A DNA stretch of 64,000 bases from Latrodectus hesperus. Its lineage: Eukaryota > Arthropoda > Arachnida > Araneae > Theridiidae. Positions 16,091-26,696 of this stretch are shown one piece after another (positions within the stretch are counted from its first letter, which is position 1; every line of letters begins with the position of its first letter). The stretch covers positions 8,969,783 to 9,033,782 of the forward strand of contig CM075852.1 of assembly GCA_037975125.1 (NCBI GenBank), given 5' to 3'. A program made the position numbers and the translations under genes. Under the pieces are notes generated by a model. The model searched no databases. It worked only from the letters and a program-made list of their open reading frames with translations, and was not told the DNA's origin.

Positions 16091-18053
16091 ATTTTCAGAA
16101 CATGAATAGAAAATGGCCATAAATATTTAAATTTGTTTCCTTTATAACAATAAAAAGTCATATAGGTAGTATGATAGTGCAGTTTTATTACAATAACTTT
16201 AGTTTTAATTTCAATTGAAAAATAGGTCTTCTTTTGAGAAAAGCTTGCAATAAAAAGTTTAAGGCTGTTGAAGGGTATTCAAAAATCAATATTTCATTCG
16301 TTTTGAGAAGACTTCTTGTAAATGGAGTTTACTATATTAACACATTTATTGGGAGGAATTTTAGAAAACAACTACAACCCTATTGAACAACAAATTTGAT
16401 TCTTTTTTGTTGTAGACGCTTTAAAATCGCATAACCAACCTTTTATTACAGACATCGCGATCTTATTATTGCATTCTGTTAAGCCTCCTTCAAATATTAT
16501 TAAAATATTTGTGTCATGTAAAACGTGATTTCTGTAATGTTGAAATGTAACATATTTCTAATAATATAGGTATATGTATGCCATATTGAATTGAAAATAC
16601 ACCTTAGGAAGTGAGCCTTTAATGGAATTTTAAGCAAAACATATCCGTTTGATTCGAGAATTTTTATATTGTAAAATCCTAGTTCTTATTTGATTTTTCC
16701 TTTAAAGTGAGAGGAAGTTTGAAATAATGCAAATTTTTTTCCATCCCTGCTAAGACATACTAACATTTGAAAAAACAATGTTAATTTATTTTCCCTCATA
16801 CAATAATGTATTAATTATTCAAGAATGCTGTTGGTATATTTTTATAAAGTTTGAATCGAATATAAAAAATATGACTTTTTCACTAGTTACAAACTTTCAG
16901 CAAGGAGTTGATGGGAATGAGTAGCTATCAATCTTAAAAAAGGAAATAATGATTTAATTCATTTTTATTTACTATTAATTTATGCATGCTTTTATATGTT
17001 GTCTTTTCAAAGAATAACAAGGAGCGCTTCAATGATAAATAGTTACAAAAGCTCTTGTCTTTATCAGATAATAGGAACGAAGAGACGAGTAACATGTTAT
17101 TAACATACTGTGTATAAGATTTAAATAAGTATCTGGCAATGAAATTTTAACTAATTTGCGGTATTTAAACTTAGATTTATCGTAAAAGTTTCATAACTTA
17201 CAGTTTACACCTGGGTGGATGAAAAAAATTAATTGAGAAGAATTCAGAATAAATAATATTTATTACATTCTTTGTTCTGAAAGATTTATGTTCTTAAATG
17301 TAAGGCATCACCAATAAAAATGTTCAGTTATTAGTAATATTAAAATATTTTGATAATTAGAAAAATCAAAGAACTGAAAATCAAAGCGCTGCTTGTTTCG
17401 AAACTGATTTTATTTCTATTTAATTCGTTTTACCGCTTGTAAAATTGTTAATTCTTAACATTTGAAGATTATCCGCAGTTTACTTTGTCAGATTTTAAAT
17501 TTTAGCATTTTTGCTTTGAGTTTTATTTGTAATCAGCATTTTTCCTGCCAATTAATGGTTTTGTAAAACATGAAGAATAAAAACAAATATAAAGCCTTGC
17601 GTTATCAAACTATCAATAAACTCTTTGTATTATACTAAAAATCTACATCATTTTTTATTCTAATGATTGATTTTTATCAAATTCGATTTTTTGTATATAA
17701 ATAAGGTAGCTTTAAAAATATTATTCTAAAGTAAAGCATGAAATTAAAATTTTTAAAAATAAAATTGATGCATAATATAATTCTTTTGAAGCTAATATTA
17801 CCTAATAGGTAATCACTAGAACAAATGTTTCAGAATTATATAGTTATCCCCAAACTTTGATGCACAATGAAATATCACATAAAACAATAAGTTAACAATC
17901 AAGGTGATAAGGGAAAATTAGAAAATATCTGGTTACGTTAAGATTAGAAATTTTCTACAAAACAGTGACTGCAATTTTTAAACACTTTTTATATATACGA
18001 AATTTGTAATGAAAAATACCGCCAAATTAAACTTAGCAGTTATGATAATATAA
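16091..18053. other. AT-rich non-coding DNA
   Basis: No gene, element terminus or RNA gene was recognised. Confidence 0.7.
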
Positions 18054-18270
18054 AATCAATAAAATTTTAAAATACTTGAAAATAATCGAAACTCAATGAA
18101 GGTCTATTATTCTTCAGTATTGTAAGTGAGAGTTGAGCAAAAATTAAATCAACCACCAGTCTGAATCAGAATGAAATCAATAACACTTTAAAATAATCTG
18201 TAGTTTATTAACTTTTCATTGTGATAAGTGAGCACTGAGCAAAAATTAACTAAACCACCAATTTCGTACA
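18054..18270. repeat. Diverged tandem duplication, ~110-120-bp unit
   Basis: Two units begin with AATCAATA near 18054 and 18175. They share AATAATCTG/AATAATCGA, GTAAGTGAG / ATAAGTGAG, TGAGCAAAAATTAA and AACCACCA in the same order. Divergence and small indels indicate an old local duplication. Confidence 0.7.
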
Positions 18271-18294
18271 GAGGTATAAACGCTGAACAGCTAA

Positions 18295-18719
18295 CAATGC
18301 TCTGATTGCGTGGTGTGGTTTACCTTCTCATTTGACACTACTGTACTAGTCTGGGAAAATTTTTAGGTTTTAACATCTATTCTACAGTTCAAATGACTGG
18401 CTCACCCCTCCCACTCATCCCTGGTTTAAGAGGAAGACCCCAGGGGGCACGTTAGAATTTGGATGCGACAGACATGATCAAACGGCGGTCTCAAGGGTTA
18501 TTAGTGGGCATCTGAAAAACATGACATTCCAATATGGGCGAAAGGTCTTTTCATTGTGCTCAAAATGCAACCTGAAGCCAGCTTCCCCCAATCTCTGGAT
18601 TGTTTGTGGTTCCCCCTGGTGGATATTTGCGCAAGTCCATTGCTAGTGCTCGACTTCACTAGGGTTCAAGGTGTCATCAATCTGCCGATATATCTATGAA
18701 GGATTGGAAACAACAACAA
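18295..18719 (+). mobile_element. Probable SINE or LINE 3' end with (AAC)n tail
   Basis: A block of clearly higher G+C than its flanks ends in GGAAACAACAACAAC, a tail type also seen in the 27.8- and 62.8-kb SINEs. A B-box-like AGTTCAAATGACTGG lies about 100 nt from the start. I found no clean target-site duplication; AGCTAACAATG on the left against AGCTCAATTGA on the right is too weak. The family is not recognised. Confidence 0.5.
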
Positions 18720-18943
18720 CAGCTCAATTGAGGTAGGTGTATCTTTTGGTAATGACGCAAAGATTTTTGATAAAAACAGGTGGTTTTTGTTTTAGTGCTC
18801 GACTTCGCTAGGGTTCAAGGTGTCATCAATCTGCCGATATATCTCTGAAGGATTGGAAACAACAACAACAGCTCAATTGAGGTAGGTGTAACTTTTGGCA
18901 ATGACGCAAAGATTTTTGATAAAAACAGGTGGTTTTTGTTTTA
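18644..18943. repeat. 149-bp tandem duplication, ~97% identical
   Basis: The unit starting TAGTGCTCGACTTC at 18644 is repeated head to tail from 18793. I count four substitutions and no indels across 149 bp. Each unit contains the (AAC)n-tailed 3' end of the upstream element plus about 70 bp of its right flank, so the duplication postdates the insertion. Confidence 0.93.
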
Positions 18944-19895
18944 TTGTTTCTTACATACCAAAACATGATTGAAACATCAACTTTCGTTTTGTTGGATCTT
19001 CTGATCAAATTGAATGAATTAAGCCTTGGATGGATCATGAAATTACAAATTTTTATTATATTACTATCAGACAAGCATTAGAATGAATACATTTATAACA
19101 GTGACAAGGAATACATTCCTCTCAAAAATTTCAATATTTTGTATAATCAATAAATTGTTGACTTGCAGGATTATGAACAGAAAAATACTTCATTTTAATT
19201 ACCACTTTTGAATCGTATCTACTATGCAAAAGAAGTCAAGGTTTCTGGTAAAATTCTACCTCTATTTTAAGTCCTTAACTGTCAATGCAAATACGCAAGA
19301 CCGATGACTTTATAGTCTTGCCACAAATGAAGCTCCACAAAGTGTTATAATGAAGTAATTATCAACAATGGTGAAATAAAATAAATGATCTTCGATAATG
19401 TTTTCAAACAAACTAAATTCAGGAAAGTATTTAATGTTTTCATCACAAAAAAGCATATAGAAACTATTTATATTCATATTTTGTGAATTCCATTGCAAAA
19501 ATTAAACAAATTCGTTGATACAAATTTTTTTTATACATTTTCGTTTAGAAACTTTCATCTTACCTATGGTCTTCAAATTTACTTGTTTTCCCCTTTTTTT
19601 TTACAAATACTCAATTTTGAAAACCTATTTTTGAGATTTAAAATATACTTCAGTCATTTACTTCAATTTATATAATATTAATATTTTTTATGATGTTACA
19701 GAATGAAAATTCTACACAACTCGTTTTATAATTTATGACAAAAAGAAATAATTGGAACATTGCGTAAAATGTTTCAAAGAAAGGGAAAATTCTGTCTTAG
19801 AAGCGAAATTTATTTCCTGCAATTAAATTTAATACTATTGAATATCTAACTTTAGAAAAATGTGATCTAATTAACTTTACTTTGAAAAAAAAATT
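18944..19895. other. AT-rich non-coding DNA
   Basis: Minus- and plus-strand frames of about 60 codons meet near 19495. Neither has a recognisable motif. Confidence 0.6.
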
Positions 19896-20033
19896 GATAT
19901 TTTCACCAATAAATTGCATAAAATTACTTTCATATTTTCACCAATGAATTATATAAAATAATTTTGACATGTTTACCAATAAATGGTATAAATAACTTTG
20001 ATTTTTTCACCAAGAAATTTTATAAACTATCTT
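19896..20033. repeat. Minisatellite, 4 x ~35 bp
   Basis: Four units (starts at 19896, 19931, 19966 and 20000) follow the pattern GATATTTTCACCAATAAATT...ATAAAATTACTTT. Units differ by several substitutions, indicating an old array. Confidence 0.85.
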
Positions 20034-21275
20034 CATGTTATTTTTTGAATACAATATCTGTGCTAATCAGTATTCTGAATGTAATAAAGCCAACTTAGAT
20101 GGTCTTGCTTTCAAGAAAGTCAACCGTATACGTGGACAAATGTGGTGCTATATTTGCTCAAGAAAAATCCCTTAGGTCTTAAGAGATAAATGTTATTTAA
20201 CTTTGAACGTTTAATGTTTGCGGAGTGGAAATAAGAAGGAATTTAATTTAAAATGGTTGAAAAAGAGTATAAAAGTATCCAATCAGCTGAGTTTAAATGA
20301 AAACTGTTTGGTGTTAGTTCGTAAACCCACTAGATCTTACCTTTTCATGCTATCATTAGTAGAGATGGAACCATTTATGTTTGCTTAATCATTAAATTAA
20401 CATTAATATGATATTTTGTTTTTATGTATTAACTCAAAAACATTATTGTACTTTTAACACTGAAGATATTAAGTAAATATTCTGAAAAAATTAAGCCATA
20501 AAATTAAATCAGAGATTATAACTGATGTTAATTTAAATAGCTTAGTTTGAACATGTTCATCTAATGGGAATCTAAATTGTTCCAATATGGCTACTAAAGT
20601 AAGTCAGAGTATTTGTTAATTGTCAATGAATACAAAATTTATTATCAGATTAAAAAAAAAAACAAAAATATGCATTATTACGAAGGCACAAATTAGTATT
20701 ATACAGTTAGTTGAGAAATATTGATCTTGACATATTTACATTGAAACCATATTGCGTTTCAACTCATTAGTTTTGGAAAATAAAGGTTCTTGTGTAATCT
20801 TGTTATAAATTGTTTATAGATTAAAAAAAATTCAAATATAATTAAAAGGAAATGTTTAAATAATAAAATATTTCTCAAAGAATTTAAATATTGACATTAT
20901 TTAAAACTATAAAGATAATGTTTTGGTGTCAAAGTTAATTTTGCTTAAATTGCATTGAAGGAATTAAATAGAAATAGCTATTCACAATTTGTGATTTTGC
21001 TCATATATTTCATGAATTTTAGGAATTTAATAAAATTATTCTCTTAAAATGTTAATGGATTTTAAATATTAATATGTAAAAATAAGATAAAAATATATCA
21101 CAAAAAATCTAACCTTTTCATGCTTTTTCACTTTGAAAAAGTCTAACTTCCTTTTGGTATGTTTGTTTCTAATTAATCAACTTATAATACAGTTAAAGTA
21201 ATACGAACATTTCAAAATTTATAGGATTGTTTTTGTAATGGAATAATTGTTCACAAAAATAATCGTATAATGTTT
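20034..21275. other. AT-rich non-coding DNA
   Basis: No gene, element terminus or RNA gene was recognised. Confidence 0.7.
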
Positions 21276-21287
21276 ATGTAATATGTT

Positions 21288-22080
21288 CTTCTTCTTCTTC
21301 TTCTTAGAATTAGGTTTGTATGTCATTGGGCACCTCTGCTTTTATCAGCATTTTGTACCATTAACTCCAAACCCAATGTTTCCTAGTTCCAGTTGCTTGG
21401 GTCACCCACTTTATTAATAAAGTCCGATAACCCTTTAATGGAGTCTAGGTGTAACTCTCTAGTATGGTTGATGCCTAAAGAAGTTCATCTAGGGAGGGCA
21501 AGAGCCTCGCATTAATAAATGATATGCTCTGCCATTTTCTCTTGCGTATGACATTTCCAGCAGACAGGGTCTTGCTGAAACAGTCCCATATGGTCAGAGA
21601 GTCAGTCATACTAGGGATAGCTTCCTGACTTTCACCAGAAGATGGTTTGGAGGTCATTTCTACCTCAAGTGAAGGATTCATTACTGCCTCTTTACAAGAC
21701 TGCCTCTGAGTTCCCTTGTCTTTTTCAGCAAGGTCTACTTCAGAGGCATCACCTGCAGATGCAGGAAGGTTTGTTATTTCTTGTGTCTTTTCAGCCACAA
21801 GATAACAATTTATAAGCTCAGGTAATATAAGTCCACCCAGCATTGCCTGAGATACTGGGCAAGGCAAATTACTCTAGAAGTTTTCCAGGCAACTAGAGGC
21901 TCCGTTAAGACACCAATACCGCGGTGCCAATTAGCCCTAGGCACGGATCGCATAACACCAGGGTTTACGGGAGCTGGTTCGTGGCCTCTGATTCTATATT
22001 CAAGGCTATCCTGTCATTCCTACAGGACGTTCGGTGATCCACCACCTACCGACGCGCCTGGTAGCTGCTCAGGCCCCAGG
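21288..22080 (-). mobile_element. Internally deleted non-LTR element, 793 bp, 12-bp TSD
   Basis: ATGTAATATGTT at 21276-21287 and 22081-22092 brackets the element exactly. Read on the minus strand it begins CCTGGGGCCTGAGCAGC (a GC-rich 5' UTR-like leader of about 240 bp). A short ORF follows, then the degraded C-terminal zinc region of a LINE polyprotein, and it ends in (AAG)n at 21288-21306. Having both a well-formed 5' leader and a genuine 3' end, but only 793 bp between, points to an internal deletion or a dedicated non-autonomous family, not ordinary 5' truncation. It lies in the proposed first intron of the 22.3-kb gene, in the same orientation. Confidence 0.85.
21475..21843 (-). pseudogene. 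ORF of the deleted LINE (ORF1-like N-terminus fused to 3' region)
   Basis: The ATG at 21843 opens about 122 codons starting MLGGLILPEL, followed by an acidic, Ser/Thr-rich, low-hydrophobicity stretch (DASEVDLAEKDKG, MTSKPSSGESQEAI). The frame could be extended upstream by non-ATG codons. In its last third the DNA is conserved in another frame, which reads DHMGLFQQDPVCWKCHTQEK, then AEHIIY, a stop and CEALALPR. That is the C-x2-C...H...C tail typical of RNase-H-bearing LINE polyproteins. The visible frame therefore crosses a deletion junction near 21600-21620. I cannot assign a function to the N-terminal part. Confidence 0.6.
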
Positions 22081-22279
22081 ATGTAATATGTTAATAATTT
22101 TTAACTAAAAATGAAGAAAAATTAGAACCTTATTTCGCTAAATTTATACTTCATGAGATAGTAGATCTCAATAACTATTCACTGAATATTTCAACAATTT
22201 GTCCACAAAATGAGCACAAAAAGGTGTCTCACTGAGCCTAAAATGCATTTAATGTGTGAAGTCGGTTGCTGGAACTCAC

Positions 22280-22352
22280 CTTGCGTGGCGTAGATCTGGA
22301 GCAGCAGGGCGAAACAGTAGTGTGGGAGGCAGCTGGCATCCGCTAAGACCAT
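22280..22352 (-). CDS. Candidate first coding exon with signal peptide
   Basis: On the minus strand an ATG at 22352-22350 in good context (G at -3, G at +4) opens 24 codons plus one base. The peptide starts MVLADASC and has a hydrophobic core CFALLLQIYA ending ATQ, as in a secretion signal, although the n-region lacks a basic residue. The exon ends CGCAAG and is followed at once by GTGAGT (22279-22274), a consensus splice donor leaving a phase-1 intron. A phase-1 intron just after the signal peptide is common in extracellular multidomain genes such as Ig-superfamily receptors. That is an inference about class only; the gene is not identified. In the same frame a TGA lies 30 bases before the ATG. 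Later exons were not found at lower coordinates, so the intron is presumably long. The 793-bp LINE starts 194 bp into it. Confidence 0.5.
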
Positions 22353-22612
22353 TCCCTCCGACGAAGACGCATCAAGAAGCTCTCTTCACAGGCCTCCTCC
22401 ACACATGACACAGGCCCACAACCACCTGAATCCGATGTGCTGCCCCCTCGATCAGATTGCTGTCGGAAGTCGAGTGGGGGACTTCAGAGGTGCAGAGTAA
22501 AGAGGATTGGATTTCTTTCTCGAATGTCAATGCAGAGAAGGTGGCTTCGGGCGCACGGGAAAACGTTGGCGGTTTTCATGGTTCTGATCGCCTTTCATTC
22601 ACCAACTCCTCC
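22353..22612 (-). promoter_or_regulatory. 5' leader of the candidate exon with four upstream ATGs
   Basis: This block is much richer in G+C and CpG than the surrounding DNA, as expected of a leader or promoter-proximal exon. Its minus-strand left edge follows GAATCTTCAG (22622-22613), a usable splice acceptor; alternatively transcription may start nearby, since TTGTATATT lies just upstream. Four ATGs open short frames. One encodes about 31 codons starting MKTANVFPC. The last, MRLRRREWS, overlaps the main ATG. Such leaders often lower translation of the main frame. Confidence 0.4.
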
Positions 22613-23016
22613 CTGAAGATTCGAAATATACAATAATTTATTTAGTACACTGTTCTTAACTTGAAATCATCTCATTCAAATTAACTTAGTTAATAATATA
22701 TGTCAGTAAATTTATATTTTATGTGCATAATCAGCCAAGAAAAAATAGTTGATTATGATTAACATTTTAAAAAAATAATTAGTTCAAATCACATGCTATG
22801 GGATCGTATAACAGAAAATAAAAAAATATATGAACATCAAAGACGATAAAAACAGTGTTTTAAAAAAATTGAAAAAAAAATTGTTTGAAATTATTTTACA
22901 CACACACAATAGGGTGTTTTATATTCAAGAAATCACAATACTTATTTACACAGTCTTAAAACCAGTTTGATTTTCAAGTGATATAATTTAGTCTTGAGTA
23001 AAATTATATGTATAGT
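22613..23016. other. AT-rich DNA upstream of the candidate exon
   Basis: No further exon or clear core promoter can be argued beyond the TATA-like text next to 22625. A short (CA)n run sits near 22900. Confidence 0.5.
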
Positions 23017-23029
23017 AAAAAATCATAGT

Positions 23030-23287
23030 GTTTCACGCTCCCAAAGCACAGGTCCAAGGTTCGATCCTTAGGCTGGGCAAAGTCGACTCAGCCTTTCATT
23101 CCTTCAGTAGGTCGATAAACTGAGTACAAAGCATGCTTGGGAATTAAACACTGGGGGTTTCACGTTAGATTGACCAGTTAACTGGGACATATGCTTCACA
23201 CCCCAGGACCCTCGGTTATGGAAACTGTTATGGACACTGTCGGCCTTGGTCCAAGGGGGCTGTCTTGTCATGGAGCTTAATTAAGTT
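23030..23287 (+). mobile_element. SINE with 12-bp TSD, same family as 6.8-kb copy
   Basis: AAAAATCATAGT at 23018-23029 and 23288-23299 gives the exact ends. A B box GGTTCGATCC lies at 23058-23067. The body matches 6775-7012, and the end is GAGCTTAATTAAGTT. The head is short of a full tRNA A box, so the copy is slightly 5'-truncated. Confidence 0.9.
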
Positions 23288-23475
23288 AAAAATCATAGTA
23301 TTGGTTTAAACTTAAAGAAATAATTAATTTAATGCTTTCTATATGAACTTAATATACTTGTCTTTTTGACAAAATATGTTATAAAAGCGATCCCATTAAT
23401 TATATAGGTCATATCTCTATGTAATAAATGCACATTCGAATGTTAAAACCATAAATAAATTCCTCCAAATAATGA

Positions 23476-23775
23476 TCAGGAAGTGATGTATGGCATATGG
23501 GGCTTGATGGCCCAGTTGATCAGAGGGCCGTTCTTTTTAAGGTAATCCCAACCCAATCTAAGATCCTTGATTTTCTGTAATAAAGGATAGGCTGTGTAAA
23601 ATTTGTCGAAATTGCAATGTCTTCCATGTGAAATGATACTTCTGGAGGTATCAGGCAACGATTAGAGGTCTTCTGCTTTGTCCTTGCTTCTAAATCATGA
23701 AGAACCACCACTTGTTGGGTTCGTGATGGCACGCCTACTGGCTGCCATCACTTCCTTCCACTGTAGTGCTGAAAA
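23476..23775 (+). mobile_element. tRNA-headed SINE, same family as 10.4- and 27.8-kb copies
   Basis: The head GGGGCTTGATGGCCCAGTTG plus ATCAGAGGGCC resembles a tRNA A-box region, followed by CCCAACCCAATCTAAGATCC (compare CCCAACCGAAGATCC at 10.48 kb). The body block GCAATGTCTTCCATGTGAAA aligns with GCCATGTCCTTCAAGTGAAA at 27.83 kb, and TTGTCCTTGCTTCTAAATCA with TTGTTCCCTGCTTCAAAATC at 27.9 kb. Small minus-strand frames here are SINE-derived. Confidence 0.7.
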
Positions 23776-24129
23776 GTAAAAATCCTAGTATGCGTGCATT
23801 GATAAAAAAAGAATGTAGCATTCAAATCTCACGTTATTTTGATTAAATTGTATTAATTACATTAAATATTTCATATGAATAAATTAAAAGAACTATTTTA
23901 ACAATAAAAATTATCGTTTGTTAAATTTACTTCTTCAAACTTAACAAATCATGACCTGACGCAATCCATTTCAATTCATTTTTTTCTGCTTTTTTGTTAT
24001 AGTTAAGAATAAATTAACTCTAAGCACTTAAAACTTGTCAATGCTGTAGTTTACAGAGAGTCTCCATAATAAATAAGATGGTATTTTTTATTTTACAAGT
24101 GCCAAACATTAGCACTTAAGCTATTAATT
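23776..24129. other. AT-rich non-coding DNA
   Basis: Nothing recognised between the SINE and the LINE fossil to its right. Confidence 0.6.
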
Positions 24130-25200
24130 CACGAGCTCTCCAACACTTCTTAACAATGTCCTCATATTGAGAAAGTAAAATACAATTATTTAAATGTCCA
24201 AAAAAATATTGGTTGATTAAGAGTCACACAAAAGACAGTTTGGGGAATCCGCCATTTTAATTCTATGGAGATGGTCCTGTTAAGAAGTCATGTCCAGTCA
24301 GTCCTCTAAACAGAGCCACCGCAGTCTTTCTTGGAAAACTAAGAACTGTTCTCTCCTACCCCAGAATCTCCAATTTCTTATTCCTTGTGCATTGAATCAT
24401 AGAAGAGGATGATTTATCCATTGTTCTGTGAAAGCTCCCTTCTTTTCCAGTGCATCAGCTCTTTCATTGCCTGCAATTCCGCAATGAACAGGAATCCATT
24501 AGAATGAAATGCTGTGTACTAGTACCTTAATCGAGCGTCTACATTCTAAAATTATTTGAGACATAGTTTGACTATTCAAAGAGATTGAAGTGCACTTTTA
24601 GGATCTGATAATATAACCAACTCTTAAAAAAAGTAGGAACTAATCGACAGTTGTTGAATGGCTAAGACAATAGTTTCTATTTCACCAGCGTAGTAGGTAG
24701 TAAACGGTCTCATTGCTAAGTACAAACTAAAAGCTCACTATGGGTACCAGCTCCAGCACTGTGTTTTTTCAACATAAAGCCAACATGCAGCTACTCATTT
24801 TCAGTATAGTGAACATTTATAGTCTCCATTGCAAAAGATATTAGTTGTGTATCTTTCACTTCATACTTAGCAACTTTTTAATTAGGATCAATATTTATAT
24901 TTAAATTTTAAAAAATCCAATGAAGAAGAAGGAAGAGGTAAAATAGATAATTTCTGCTCAAATTCAAAGTATCAGATTCAATTTATAAGCTTGGATAAAA
25001 CCAATTTGAGTTTCAAAATTTCTTTAAACGTTATTATAGTTCCTCCAAAAAGTCTTTCCAGGCAATCCAATAAGCTTCCGATGTAATAATATCGCTTTTC
25101 TTTTAATGTGACCATGAATAAGTTTCAAATAGAACTGCACTGCATTGCAGGAACTGGTGTAGTTCTTACTGCTCGCGTAATCATTCGCATATTGTAAATA
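24130..25200 (-). pseudogene. LINE fossil: RT thumb, RNase H and zinc tail
   Basis: Read on the minus strand from 25200 down, in shifting frames: RTTPVPAMQ (after the RT domain), FWRNYNN and ETQIGFIQ; then RNase H pieces YYAGEIETIVLAIQQL (catalytic Glu), VILSDPKSALQSL (catalytic Asp) and WIPVHCGIAGNERADALEKK; then TGHDFL and HLHRIKMADSPNCLLCDS, the start of a Cys/His tail. Many stops and frameshifts show long decay. The motif set (RNase H after RT, then C-x2-C) is that of I/R1/jockey-group LINEs. The wording differs from the 10.7-kb element, so it is a separate family. Confidence 0.8.
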
Positions 25201-26532
25201 TTATTTTTTTTAAAACCAACCAAGCCTATATTATCAAAAGAATCATGAATAATTTAAAACATGATGAATACAATCGTATTCACAGTGGAAACAATTAATA
25301 GAAATCAGCACCTTTCTTTAATGATAGAAGGAAAAAAATTCAAATGAATCAGCGCAACATTTACAAAAATTGTAAATATATGCACAGAAAGTTTCATAAG
25401 ATTGGCTCGTATAATATCTGCGAAGATTTCTCTTTATTTAATCTCTATAAATTATATCTCTCTTTATTTAATCTCTTTAACCATCTCTATAAAAGCTGTA
25501 ATTTATGTCATGGGAGAACTTTTTAAGATTGTAATTGACACTTAATAACAGATGTAGCAGAGCAGTGAATAAATTAGCTCTGAATACACATAATTTTTAT
25601 CATAGCTAATAAATCAACAGTATTCATCTTCACATTTAAAATTCATAAAATATTTCGAATCATCCATTCATATGAATATCATACGATAGAATTCTACTTT
25701 AAAATTTACCGAGACACAAATACATAATCTGGTCGCAAATATACAAACACGCAATCAAAGAGCAAAGAAGATACTGATCTTCTAAAATTTCAATCACCGT
25801 GGCTGGAAACTACATTTTTCAAAAACAAAGACTCCAGAAAAATGGTAATATTTTCCTAAATATCTAGATGCTGATAGATTTACTGTTGAACAACTATGAA
25901 GAATTGTCATGGATATCTCAGTTTGAAAATCCTTTGGTCAAAAATTTCTCCACCCCTCATAGTCGATTCTTAATATACCATCTGGCACAGAATTTATCAG
26001 ACAAAGATATTCACTCTTGTATTTGATTCACAAAACGAATTCTGGCTCTTCGATTAGAATCTGACTTTTAAATGATTTCTCAAACGATCTTTTTCTTTAT
26101 TTAACACATACAAGTCTCCCCATGTATTTCCTTCAAAATAAAAAGGATTGCTTAAAACACATCATAATTTTCTCATAAGAAAGAATAGAAATTACTTTTG
26201 CAAGTTTTTTTTCCAGATATATAAAATACGAATTCTCTTCGTTATGCATTTTTTAATAAATTCTTGCTCGATGTCCGTTGTTTAAAATCTAAGAGACTTT
26301 CATTTACTATTATTTCTGAGGTAAAATAGTTCCAAGATTATGTGTTTTTTTAGCAATTTATTTGTACTGTTAATTTACAATAGAAAATATTTACAAATAG
26401 AATTATCTTTTCTCTGAAAGGAGTGGTGTCATTTAAGATCAATATTATATATTGATACATGTAATTGTAATTTTAAATAATGGCGATACTAAAAGAGTTT
26501 TAGTTATTTCAATTGTTAAAGTACTTTCACGA
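25201..26532. other. Non-coding DNA, possibly more decayed LINE
   Basis: If the fossil extended further, its RT domain would lie here on the minus strand, but I could not read RT motifs. A 28-bp direct repeat containing TCTCTTTATTTAATCTCT occurs at about 25428-25485. Confidence 0.5.
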
Positions 26533-26547
26533 TAAATGTGCATCCTT

Positions 26548-26680
26548 AGCGCTCTGGCTCAACATTTCTTGGTACCCACCTTGTTTATGGATGTTTGTAG
26601 GTGTTCGGAATCCACTTTAAAAAACAGTTCCCGTGTAATTAGACCTTGTTGCAAAAAATGACAGTTGAGAGACAAACAAT
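26548..26680 (+). mobile_element. SINE fragment, same family as 32.5-kb copy
   Basis: Shared with 32526-32678: ATGGATGTTT, TCGGAATCCACTTTAAA / TTGGAATCCACTTTAAA, GCAAAAAATGAC, GTTGAGAGACAAAC / GTTGAGCGACAAAC. A diverged flanking duplication TAAATGTGCATCCTT (26533-26547) against TAAATGTGTATCCCTT (26681-26696) supports the ends. The B box is decayed. Confidence 0.75.
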
Positions 26681-26696
26681 TAAATGTGTATCCCTT

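Noticed and set aside
23476..23775. Inverted GAAGTGATG / CATCACTTC at the SINE edges as terminal inverted repeats
   Set aside because: Only 9 bp, and the element aligns with tRNA-headed SINEs that lack inverted ends.
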